Shown: positions 1 through 6,739 of the stretch, in pieces
How the letters are laid out: the number at the start of each line of letters is the position of its first letter
Position numbering within the stretch: position 1 is the stretch's first letter
Assembly (NCBI RefSeq): GCF_030064895.1
Contig: NZ_JASJEB010000113.1
Location: 1 to 50,381, forward strand
DNA: 50,381 nucleotides
Direction of reading: 5' to 3'
Origin: Crocosphaera sp.
GTDB lineage: Bacteria; Cyanobacteriota; Cyanobacteriia; Cyanobacteriales; Microcystaceae
The notes under the pieces: generated by a model
The model's database searches: none
Told to the model about the DNA's origin: nothing
The model's input: the letters and a program-made list of their open reading frames with translations, nothing else
Translations under genes and position numbers: made by a program

Positions 1-1
1 C

Positions 2-511
2 AGAGCAATTAAAGATGCTTTGGCGTTAGTCCAGTCTAATGATCTGGTGGTCTATGAAGCTTTAAAAGTTAGAAACTTGGTTAAAAACCGTAAACTTGCT
101 AAATCTATTTCTGATGCTTCTTGGTATCAATTCACTGAATGGTTGAATTATTTTGCTAAGATTTATCGCATCGTTTGTGTTGCTGTGCCTCCCCATTTCA
201 CCACTCAAGACTGTTCAGTTTGTAGCACAAGAGTTCAGAAATCATTAAGTACCAGAACTCATCAATGTCCAAACTGTAAAACAGTCTTAGATAGGGATCA
301 TAATGCAGCAATTAATATTCTTAAAAAGGGTTTGAAATACTTGGGAGAACATCTCAACGGTACTGTAGGGCATACAGAAACCGACCCAAACGCCTTGGGA
401 GAGTCCGACCTCTGGGTTCTCAATGGTAACATTGAGCATTTAAGTCGTCTCGTTGAACAAGGAATTTCTAGCAGTGATGTGGAAAGAATCCCCCGTTACA
501 ACGCAGTTTAA
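2..511 (+). CDS. tnpB: TnpB-like RNA-guided nuclease of an IS200/IS605 element, 3' part
   Basis: The reading frame is open from the window edge, so the true start lies upstream and only the C-terminal ~170 residues are present. A four-cysteine zinc ribbon (CSVC ... CPNC) is followed by DRDHNAAINI, the last RuvC-type acidic motif of TnpB. That order (ribbon, then DRDxNAA) is diagnostic of the OrfB/TnpB family, the RNA-guided nuclease ancestors of Cas12. The stop codon falls inside a strong hairpin at 490-517, the expected right end of such elements and the usual 3' end of the guide (omega) RNA. No tnpA is visible on this side. The identity is secure; activity cannot be judged because the N-terminal half is missing. 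Confidence 0.93.
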   Translation, partial: RAIKDALALVQSNDLVVYEALKVRNLVKNRKLAKSISDASWYQFTEWLNYFAKIYRIVCVAVPPHFTTQDCSVCSTRVQKSLSTRTHQCPNCKTVLDRDHNAAINILKKGLKYLGEHLNGTVGHTETDPNALGESDLWVLNGNIEHLSRLVEQGISSSDVERIPRYNAV

Positions 512-517
512 CGGGGG
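490..517 (+). other. Right-end hairpin of the IS200/IS605 element (probable omega-RNA 3' end)
   Basis: CCCCCGTTA at 490-498 pairs perfectly with TAACGGGGG at 509-517 across a 10-nt loop. The stem contains the tnpB stop codon. IS200/IS605 transposases recognise subterminal hairpins, and TnpB guide RNAs end at the element's right end, so a dual role is likely. The guide segment would be read from the bases just downstream. Confidence 0.75.
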
Positions 518-552
518 AGTATGTCAATATAGTAATTTAGATGCTTAGCAAC

Positions 553-586
553 CTCCGAACTCCGAACTCCTAACACCGAACTCAGG
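553..586 (+). repeat. Heptamer tandem array (CTCCGAA-type)
   Basis: Four imperfect 7-bp units (CTCCGAA, CTCCGAA, CTCCTAA, CACCGAA) lie between tnpB and the next gene. The unit is the reverse complement of the GGAGTTC heptamer array at 26313. The array matches the short tandemly repeated sequences common in cyanobacterial intergenic DNA. Confidence 0.8.
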
Positions 587-792
587 TAGCTAGTTTGAGC
601 GAAGCTGAAAGATGTGAATAGCCCATCTTGAAAAATTTTATGTTATGCTTAATATAAATATAAACTTGTCAATCACCCATGTTTGTCCTTAACTGCACCA
701 AGACCTGTAAACAAAATCAAAGCCTAACGGTCTGTTAAACAGTTGACAAACGATTCAAGGGAAGCAACTATATCACAGGAGCCTTGTGCCTG

Positions 793-936
793 ATGGACTA
801 TTTAGATAAAGTTCTAGAAAAGTTAAAAGAATTAGCACAAAAGCTAATTGAAACGTTATTAGGCCCTCAAGCCGAACCCGAACCCGAACTGATCCCCATT
901 CCAGTTAACGACCCCCAGCGTCGCCGTCATCGATAA
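793..936 (+). CDS. Small 47-aa protein with amphipathic helix and Arg-rich tail
   Basis: This short frame begins at ATG 793 with an AGGAG ribosome-binding site at 777-781 and ends 11 bp before aroQ, so it is probably cotranscribed with it. The product has an N-terminal amphipathic helix ([18 protein letters not shown]), an acidic Pro/Glu stretch (AEPEPEL) and a basic end (RRRHR). I recall similar 45-50-residue proteins as conserved hypotheticals in unicellular cyanobacteria, but I cannot assign a function. The strong Shine-Dalgarno and clear domain pattern argue for a real gene. A TTG at 784 would add only three residues. Confidence 0.7.
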   Translation: MDYLDKVLEKLKELAQKLIETLLGPQAEPEPELIPIPVNDPQRRRHR

Positions 937-947
937 GTGGGTTTGGT

Positions 948-1409
948 GTGTCCAATCAATCTTTCAAAAAATTAAGTCTCCTGGTCATTCACGGGCCAAA
1001 CCTTAATATGTTGGGTGTTCGTGAACCAGGAATCTATGGTTCTGTGACCTTAGAAACCATTAACCGTCTTCTAACTGAGAAGGCGGAATCTTTGGGTTAT
1101 AGGTTATCCATAGTCCAATCTAACCAAGAAGGAATCTTAGTGGATGCCATTCAAACCGCCTTGGGGCAACATCAAGGGATAGTGATTAATGCAGCAGCTT
1201 ATACTCATACTAGCGTGGCTATTCGAGATGCTCTATCAGCCGTTAAAATACCAACAGTAGAGGTTCATTTAAGTAATATTTATCAAAGAGAAAGCTTCCG
1301 TCATCATTCCTATATTGCTCCTATTGCAGTAGGACAAATTAGCGGTTTTGGAGCAAATAGTTATCTCTTAGGACTAGAAGCTTTGCACCATTATCTTAAC
1401 CAAGAATAA
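948..1409 (+). CDS. aroQ: 3-dehydroquinate dehydratase, type II
   Basis: This is the third step of the shikimate pathway: anti-dehydration of 3-dehydroquinate to 3-dehydroshikimate in the cytoplasm. The 153-aa length fits the small dodecameric type II enzymes. Visible motifs are [16 protein letters not shown] near the N-terminus, which holds the catalytic Arg and Tyr, then [33 protein letters not shown] with the catalytic His, and the GFGANSY end region. The start is GTG 948. The gene sits between a 47-aa ORF (11-bp gap) and a LapA-like membrane gene (16-bp gap), which suggests one operon. Confidence 0.97.
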   Translation: MSNQSFKKLSLLVIHGPNLNMLGVREPGIYGSVTLETINRLLTEKAESLGYRLSIVQSNQEGILVDAIQTALGQHQGIVINAAAYTHTSVAIRDALSAVKIPTVEVHLSNIYQRESFRHHSYIAPIAVGQISGFGANSYLLGLEALHHYLNQE

Positions 1410-1425
1410 CCATATTGAAGAGACG

Positions 1426-2109
1426 ATGCGGTTAATTGTATTAGCATTAATGTTAATTGGGACAGTTGTTAGTCTGTTACAAAATCAGCAACCCATTACC
1501 CTTTATTTTTTGGGAACTGACAGTAACACAGCTTTATTTTCACTGCAACTTCCATTGGGCATTTGGATCATTCTATTTACTGTAGCAGGAATCATTACCA
1601 GTTTACTGATTCAATTTTTAACGCGATCGCCTGTTTCTTTGTCCCCTAAACCACCCCGTAACCGTCGTCCCCGTACCCCAGAACCCCCTGAAACCCCATA
1701 TTCTAGACCTGAAACTAAAAAATCTGATTGGGAAACTTCTCCACCACCAGAATGGGAACAGAGCATAGAAGAAGAGGAAGATGAGTGGGATATTGAAGAA
1801 CCACCTATAGAAAATACAATTCCCCGTCAACCAGATAAAGTTGAAGATATACGTTCAGAGTTTGAAGTACAAAAACCCCCCAAAGCAGTCTCTCAAGAAG
1901 GAACCGTCTATTCCTACACCTATGGAGAATTAAGCTCGCGCGCCTCCTCTCAACCATCTCCCGAACCCCCGAAACCGAAAGAAAAGCCCCCATCTCCTCA
2001 ACCTCGTAAGGAAGTTTATGATGCTCAGTATCGTGTTATCACCCCTCCTTATAGAGCTTCTCAAGAGCCTAATGATGAAGATGAGGACAATGAAGAAAAT
2101 TGGATTTGA
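1426..2109 (+). CDS. LapA-domain membrane protein with long disordered acidic tail
   Basis: The 227-aa product has two hydrophobic helices (about residues 2-18 and 44-63) separated by a short loop with QNQQPITLYFLG, the signature of the LapA/DUF1049 family. From about residue 70 it is low-complexity, rich in Pro, Glu and Arg, and probably disordered on the cytoplasmic side. In proteobacteria LapA helps lipopolysaccharide assembly; in cyanobacteria the role is unknown. The long charged tail is an addition to the usual ~100-aa family size. It follows aroQ closely and is probably cotranscribed. Confidence 0.8.
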   Translation: MRLIVLALMLIGTVVSLLQNQQPITLYFLGTDSNTALFSLQLPLGIWIILFTVAGIITSLLIQFLTRSPVSLSPKPPRNRRPRTPEPPETPYSRPETKKSDWETSPPPEWEQSIEEEEDEWDIEEPPIENTIPRQPDKVEDIRSEFEVQKPPKAVSQEGTVYSYTYGELSSRASSQPSPEPPKPKEKPPSPQPRKEVYDAQYRVITPPYRASQEPNDEDEDNEENWI

Positions 2110-2169
2110 ATATCTTTCACTCTTGTCCTACTATGATTGTTAGTGGAAATTCTGGGTTTTTACTTTTTT

Positions 2170-3039
2170 ATGAATTCTAAAAAGTTTTATCTTGTAACTG
2201 ATGCAAGTATTATTTGTTCTTATTTAGTATCCAAGTGGGTTGATGCTTTCGGAAATATGCCAGAATTTCAAGGAGTAATTGTCAAAGAAGAACCTCAATC
2301 CCAAAATGTACTCAAAGCTAGACAAGATTTTCATAATCGGTACTTTGACTTAAACAATTTTATAGTTGATAGTCCTCAAAAAATTGCTGATTTATCTCAA
2401 GAAATTGCTGATTTATATCCATCTTTTGATCAAACAGAAAAATCTATGATCACGAATTATGGGGTTGCTAAGTATTCTGTAACTGGGTATGATAAAACTT
2501 TTTGTTTGGGGGATAATTTGAATGGAAATAATGTGAAAGAGTGGCTGATTGAAGTCTCCGAAAAATCTTCTACCTTTATATTTGTTTGTGCGACTCAAAT
2601 ACTGAAGTCATGGTGGATAGAACTGACGAATTCTCAAGTTTTTAATTGTCATTCTGCTGTCTTACCTTTTGCCCGAGGAATGTATGCTATAGAAAATATT
2701 GCTATTCAAGAAAATGTATCTGAATTTAAAAAAGCTGCTGGCACTACTATTCACTACATCGACGAAGGTGTAGATACAGGAAAAATTATTAGAGCGCAGA
2801 GAATTATGAATCCATTTCAATTTGACTCTATCTGGGATCTCAAAGCTTACAGCTACTTGCTTGGTTTTGACTTATATGTGAAAACTGCTCAAGATATTTT
2901 AGCTGACAGTGAAACTATTCAAGTTGGAATTTCTCCTAACCCTGAATTATTGGGGCCAAATTTCTTAATCAAGGATTTTACCCCAGAAAAACAAAGACAG
3001 GCAGAACAATCTTATTTATCGATGAAAAACTCTTTATAG
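2170..3039 (+). CDS. Formyltransferase-family protein (Formyl_trans_N fold)
   Basis: The 289-aa product carries the catalytic Asn-x-His...Asp of folate-dependent formyltransferases: FNCHSAVLPFARG (N159, H161) and IDEGVDTG (D202). These spacings match methionyl-tRNA formyltransferase and PurN-type enzymes. The N-terminal half is divergent and the usual C-terminal tRNA-binding domain is not obvious, so it is probably not the housekeeping Fmt. I chose ATG 2170; a TTG at 2137 would prepend an unlikely hydrophobic run. A SET-domain gene follows after 14 bp, suggesting a two-gene operon. The substrate is unknown; a formylated sugar, amino acid or small molecule is possible. Confidence 0.75.
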   Translation: MNSKKFYLVTDASIICSYLVSKWVDAFGNMPEFQGVIVKEEPQSQNVLKARQDFHNRYFDLNNFIVDSPQKIADLSQEIADLYPSFDQTEKSMITNYGVAKYSVTGYDKTFCLGDNLNGNNVKEWLIEVSEKSSTFIFVCATQILKSWWIELTNSQVFNCHSAVLPFARGMYAIENIAIQENVSEFKKAAGTTIHYIDEGVDTGKIIRAQRIMNPFQFDSIWDLKAYSYLLGFDLYVKTAQDILADSETIQVGISPNPELLGPNFLIKDFTPEKQRQAEQSYLSMKNSL

Positions 3040-3053
3040 GGAAAAAATGACCA

Positions 3054-3440
3054 ATGATTGAGATTCAAAAGATCCTTGACAAAGGACGAGGTGTTATATG
3101 CACCCAACAAATACTAAAAGGGACAGTGATTGAAATAGCTCCTGTTAGTGTTATTCCCCATGAACAAATATGCAAGATAGACGGAACAGAAGTATTCAAA
3201 TACTATTTTGTCCAGGTTGATGAGTATGCTGATAGTTCTGTTTACAAAGCATATCTTGTTTTTGGTTTAGTATCATTATCTAATCATAGTGAAGATCCTA
3301 ATTCTGAAGTCTCTTGGGTTGAAAATGAGGTTGGTTTGTGGTGTCATTGGATAGCTACAAAAAATATTGAACCTGGTGAAGAGGTAACATTATGCTATGC
3401 AAATTTTGAGGAATATCTTGACATACATTCCACTGACTAA
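3054..3440 (+). CDS. SET-domain protein, putative lysine methyltransferase
   Basis: The 128-aa product is a compact SET domain. It starts with KGRGVICTQQILKGTVIE (the GxG SAM-binding strand), contains SLSNHSEDPNSE, a version of the NHSxxPN motif, and ends with EPGEEVTLCYANFEEYL, the ELxxDY-like pseudoknot strand. Such small SET proteins use S-adenosylmethionine and in bacteria are often of unknown target. The post-SET cysteines are absent, as usual in minimal forms. It lies 14 bp after the formyltransferase gene and is probably translated from the same mRNA. The ATG at 3047 is excluded because it runs into a stop after four codons. Confidence 0.85.
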   Translation: MIEIQKILDKGRGVICTQQILKGTVIEIAPVSVIPHEQICKIDGTEVFKYYFVQVDEYADSSVYKAYLVFGLVSLSNHSEDPNSEVSWVENEVGLWCHWIATKNIEPGEEVTLCYANFEEYLDIHSTD

Positions 3441-3476
3441 AATCTAACTCAGATTATTGGCCTATCAAGAAAAAAT

Positions 3477-3507
3477 TAACCCCATCTCAATATTTTAGAT
3501 GGGGTTA
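3477..3507 (-). terminator. Rho-independent terminator of psbA
   Basis: An 11-bp stem, TAACCCCATCT (3477-3487) with AGATGGGGTTA (3497-3507), has a 9-nt loop. Read on the minus strand it is followed by a T-rich tract (AATTTTTTC), as needed to end the psbA transcript 25 bp after its stop. It may also stop the SET-gene transcript from the other side. Confidence 0.85.
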
Positions 3508-3532
3508 GATAAGGGTTTCAATCAATCAATAT

Positions 3533-4594
3533 TTATTTGCGAGCGATTAAAGTTAGCTCTCCACTAGCTAAGTCTAAGGGGAAGTTATGAGCATTGCGCT
3601 CGTGCATCACTTCCATCCCAATACCAGCACGGTTGAGAACATCGGCCCAGGTGCCAATTACACGACCTTGAGAATCTAACACAGACTGATTAAAGTTAAA
3701 TCCGTTAAGGTTAAAGGCCATGGTACTAACTCCCATCGCAGTGAACCAAATACCAATAACTGGCCAAGCACCTAAGAAGAAGTGTAAGGCACGACTATTG
3801 TTAAAAGAGGCATATTGGAAGATTAAGCGACCAAAGTAACCATGAGCAGCCACAATATTATAGGTTTCTTCTTCTTGTCCAAACTTATAACCGCGGTTTT
3901 GGGATTCGGTTTCTGTGGTTTCTCGAACTAAACTAGAGGTGACTAAGGAACCGTGCATAGCGGAGAATAACGCACCACCAAACACACCGGCAACTCCTAA
4001 CATATGGAAGGGGTGCATTAAAATATTATGCTCAGCTTGGAAAACGAACATAAAGTTAAATGTCCCACTGATGCCTAAAGGCATACCATCGGAGAAAGAA
4101 CCTTGTCCAATGGGATAGATTAAGAAGACAGCAGTAGCTGCGGATACAGGCGCGCTATAAGCAACGCAGATCCAAGGACGCATTCCTAAACGATAAGACA
4201 GTTCCCATTGTCTTCCCATCCAGCAGAAAATACCAATGAGAAAATGGAAAATGACTAATTGATAAGGACCGCCATTATACAACCATTCATCGAGGGATGC
4301 TGCTTCCCAAATGGGATAAAAATGTAAACCGATGGCATTGGAAGAAGGAACTACTGCTCCAGAAATAATATTATTTCCATACAGTAATGATCCGGCTACC
4401 GGCTCACGAATGCCGTCGATATCAACGGGAGGTGCAGCAATGAAAGCAATGATAAAACAGATGGTGGCGCTTAATAATGTCGGGATAAGAATAACACCGA
4501 ACCAACCTATATATAGACGGTTATTGGTGCTAGTTATCCACTGACAAAACCGCTCCCATGGGGAAAGATTTTGGCTTTGTATAGTAGTTGTCAT
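3533..4594 (-). CDS. psbA: Photosystem II D1 protein, divergent isoform
   Basis: The product is the D1 reaction-centre subunit in the thylakoid membrane, five transmembrane helices, 353 aa. The start is the ATG giving MTTTIQSQ at 4594; the frame extends 17 codons upstream but the family starts here. In canonical numbering (one residue ahead of this sequence) Tyr161, Asp170, Glu189, His190, His332, Glu333, His337, Asp342 and Ala344 are all present, so the Mn cluster can be bound. Gln130 marks the low-light (D1:1-like) form, while Ala153 and Ala270 are the residues I associate with high-light forms. Gly80, Phe158 and Thr286 exclude the microaerobic D1' type. Odd features: Trp126 for Tyr, Arg235 for Tyr, a one-residue N-terminal deletion, and a 10-residue C-terminal extension ([10 protein letters not shown]) instead of the usual ~16-residue extension. 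Confidence 0.97.
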   Translation of the reverse strand: MTTTIQSQNLSPWERFCQWITSTNNRLYIGWFGVILIPTLLSATICFIIAFIAAPPVDIDGIREPVAGSLLYGNNIISGAVVPSSNAIGLHFYPIWEAASLDEWLYNGGPYQLVIFHFLIGIFCWMGRQWELSYRLGMRPWICVAYSAPVSAATAVFLIYPIGQGSFSDGMPLGISGTFNFMFVFQAEHNILMHPFHMLGVAGVFGGALFSAMHGSLVTSSLVRETTETESQNRGYKFGQEEETYNIVAAHGYFGRLIFQYASFNNSRALHFFLGAWPVIGIWFTAMGVSTMAFNLNGFNFNQSVLDSQGRVIGTWADVLNRAGIGMEVMHERNAHNFPLDLASGELTLIARK

Positions 4595-4978
4595 GGCTGA
4601 ATAATAACGAAATAACAACAATAATTTGAGGACAGATTGTATCAATGATTACCTGACCTTGTTATGTACAAGTATATTTACATTCGTTGACAATGATCCA
4701 CTTTTTTTTGTATATTTTTATTTCCTAAAAATGAAGTTTTATTGTTTTTTGTAAAGATAAACAACGAGTTATTAAATAAATGTAAATAATTTAACAATCG
4801 CAAAAGTCCAGGGACAATGATTGATTGTCGGGTAGGAAAATCCAGTAAAATAGGAAATAGTAGGGGTCAATAGTTATTTAAACGAAGAGGTTAAGGCTCA
4901 TTATATCAACTTAACCTCTAACAAGTAGACAAAGAGACACTTATTCAGCCCATTATCTTTACTGTTAATTAAAAATTT
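4595..4978. other. Intergenic region between divergent psbA and yqeG-like gene
   Basis: This 384-bp AT-rich region must hold the psbA promoter and 5' leader (minus strand) and the promoter of the HAD phosphatase gene (plus strand). I could not place a convincing minus-strand -35/-10 pair. On the plus strand there is a good sigma-70-like pair at 4687-4716. No ORF with a ribosome-binding site was seen. Confidence 0.6.
4687..4716 (+). promoter_or_regulatory. Sigma-70-type promoter candidate pointing away from psbA
   Basis: TTGACA (4687-4692) and TATATT (4711-4716) are 18 bp apart. The next plus-strand gene begins about 260 bp downstream, so this would give a long leader or a small RNA. It lies roughly 90 bp upstream of the psbA start and would run divergently from it. 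Confidence 0.4.
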
Positions 4979-5536
4979 ATGTCTAAGGCCAAACTTTTAC
5001 AGCCTGATTTGATTTTAGGGGATACCATCCTTGGTTTAAGCCAAGACGTTTTGGATCATTATCACATTAAAGGGTTAGTCTTAGATGTAGATGAAACCCT
5101 GGTTCCCCTCAAAAAAGCCCACGTATCTGAAGACTTGAAACAATGGATACAGCACATTCACCAACAAACTCCTATTTGGTTAGTGAGTAATAATCTCAGT
5201 GAAAATCGTATTGGCCGTATTGCTAACTCTTTAGAGTTACCCTATTTATTAGGGGCTGTAAAACCCTCTCGACGGAAACTGAGAAAAGCTATCCGCGCTA
5301 TGGAGTTACCCATTCCTCAAGTGGCCATGGTGGGCGATCGCTTATTTACGGATGTCTTGGCCGGAAACCGTCTGGGAATGTTTACTATTCTCGTTGAACC
5401 AATGGTTGATCCTGCGATCGCTGCTCGTTCCTATCCTATCCATAATTTTGAAGTTTGGCTGTCTCAAAAACTTGGGATTTCTCTGATGTCTTCGCAACAT
5501 AAGTTTATGAAACGACATAAAAAGAGAAAAAAGTAA
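4979..5536 (+). CDS. YqeG-family HAD (IIIA) phosphatase
   Basis: The 185-aa product shows all HAD motifs: DVDETLVPL (motif I, nucleophile Asp near residue 36), WLVSNN (motif II), a KPSRRKLRKA region (motif III Lys) and VGDRLFTDVLAG (motif IV). The compact IIIA architecture without a large cap matches the YqeG family, related to the mitochondrial PGP phosphatase GEP4, so phosphatidylglycerophosphate dephosphorylation is a reasonable inference. The C-terminus is strongly basic (KRHKKRKK). The HMA-like gene follows after 26 bp with its own strong ribosome-binding site. Confidence 0.9.
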   Translation: MSKAKLLQPDLILGDTILGLSQDVLDHYHIKGLVLDVDETLVPLKKAHVSEDLKQWIQHIHQQTPIWLVSNNLSENRIGRIANSLELPYLLGAVKPSRRKLRKAIRAMELPIPQVAMVGDRLFTDVLAGNRLGMFTILVEPMVDPAIAARSYPIHNFEVWLSQKLGISLMSSQHKFMKRHKKRKK

Positions 5537-5562
5537 ATATAAGAAAACAAAGGAGACTAGAT

Positions 5563-6144
5563 ATGAATAACTCACAATTAGCTTCTAATTCTTTTGGTTT
5601 AGTCCCATCATCTGAGACTGATGATTTGATGGTTACTCAGATTCTCAGTCTTACTCCAGGTCGAATTCGCCTACGAGTGGATTTATCTGGACATTCTAGG
5701 GAGGAAGTCAATTTAATGGTTGTTAGTCTTGACAATCACTTAGCTATTGAAAAAGTGAGGATCAATATTGAGATTGGTAGTCTTACTATTTTTTATGATT
5801 CTCACTCAATTAATACTGTAGAAATTATTGAGCAACTCAAAAAATTGGGGTTAACTTTTTCTGAAAAATCCATAACTTCCTCACCTTTTATACCTAGTTC
5901 TTCAAAAACTGCTATCCACATCAATCAAATGGGTAATAAGGTTAACCAGGTTATTAAACAAGGGAGTAATAATATGGTTGATTTAGGGGTGATTGTACCT
6001 TTAGGTTTTGGTTTATTAGCTTGGCGACAATTAATTTTAAAAGGATGGCAATTAGAAACAATTCCTTGGTATGTGTTAGCTTGGTATGCTTTTGATAGTT
6101 TTATAAAGTTACAAAATACCGAACAAAATTCTCAAGATATCTAA
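5563..6144 (+). CDS. HMA-like domain membrane protein
   Basis: The 193-aa product has a ferredoxin-like fold resembling heavy-metal-associated domains (about residues 25-98; TPGRIRLRVDLSG ... IEKVRINIEIGSLTIFYD) but lacks the CxxC metal ligands. It is followed by a linker and a hydrophobic helix near residues 138-155, plus a second weak one. Cyanobacteria carry such cysteine-less 'HMA2-like' proteins, often near P-type ATPases; none is present here. AGGAG at 5551-5555 gives an ideal spacing to ATG 5563. Function unknown. Confidence 0.7.
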   Translation: MNNSQLASNSFGLVPSSETDDLMVTQILSLTPGRIRLRVDLSGHSREEVNLMVVSLDNHLAIEKVRINIEIGSLTIFYDSHSINTVEIIEQLKKLGLTFSEKSITSSPFIPSSSKTAIHINQMGNKVNQVIKQGSNNMVDLGVIVPLGFGLLAWRQLILKGWQLETIPWYVLAWYAFDSFIKLQNTEQNSQDI

Positions 6145-6245
6145 ATAATTCATTTTAGTTAGTCAATCTTTTACCGTGAATTAGGTGAATGATATTATCA
6201 ATTAAAACTGATTATCTATAAGCCAACTGAGGAGGTTATTAAACA

Positions 6246-6578
6246 ATGGATAAATTAGAAAAATATAGCTCTATTATACAAAAAATATTGCAAGAGTATG
6301 CTCAATTTAGCCAAGATAAAGATATTGAAACTGAATTGATTTTTGATACCATTAGACATCATTATCAAATTGTTAATGTGGGTTGGAAAAATGATAATTG
6401 GATTTATGGTTGTATTTTACATTTAGATATTAAGAATGATAAAATATGGATTCAACATAATGGAACAGAAATAGAAATAGGGGAATAATTAGTTAAATAT
6501 GGTGTTCCTAAATCAGATATTGTTATTGGTTTTCATCCTCCTTTTAAGCGACAATTTACCGAATATGCAGTTAATTAA
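6246..6578 (+). pseudogene. XisI-family protein, interrupted by one in-frame TAA
   Basis: Translation from ATG 6246 (GGAGG at 6231-6235) gives the XisI fold: IFDTIRHHYQIVNVGW, YGCILHLDIKNDKIWIQHNGTEIEI. A TAA at 6486-6488 stops it after 80 residues, but the same frame continues LVKYGVPKSDIVIGFHPPFKRQFTEYAVN to a stop at 6578, which is the normal ~110-aa XisI C-terminus. Family comparison suggests the stop replaced a Glu or Gln codon. XisI was named for control of fdxN-element excision in heterocystous species and usually pairs with xisH, which is absent here. It is either a recent pseudogene or a readthrough case. Confidence 0.85.
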
Positions 6579-6591
6579 AGAGTTATGTTTT

Positions 6592-6639
6592 ATGTTAGGT
6601 TTCGTCTCTTAATTCAACCTACAAGATCAGCGATCGCAC
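6592..6639 (+). repeat. REP-like palindrome, copy 1 (degenerate)
   Basis: A decayed copy of the dispersed palindrome: arms TTAGGTTTCG and AATTCAACCT, then the shared tail CTACAAGATCAG running into a HIP1 site (GCGATCGC). Better copies lie at 10096, 24748, 25814, 31081 and 31875. Confidence 0.75.
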
Positions 6640-6670
6640 TAAAATCGTGGGCAAATTCCCAAAAATTGGC

Positions 6671-6676
6671 TATAAT
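6671..6676 (+). promoter_or_regulatory. -10 box candidate (TATAAT) for the Mrr-like gene
   Basis: A consensus TATAAT sits 64 bp upstream of the ATG at 6740. No good -35 hexamer is seen 17 bp upstream, so this is tentative. Confidence 0.35.
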
Positions 6677-6739
6677 ATAAAAAACTACAGTAAATTTTAA
6701 CTATATTAAAGTCTTAGTAATCACATCAAAGAAAATTAT

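Noticed and set aside
3533-4594. psbA as a rogue/sentinel or microaerobic D1'
   Set aside because: All Mn-ligand residues are present, and the G80A, F158L and T286A changes of D1' are absent.
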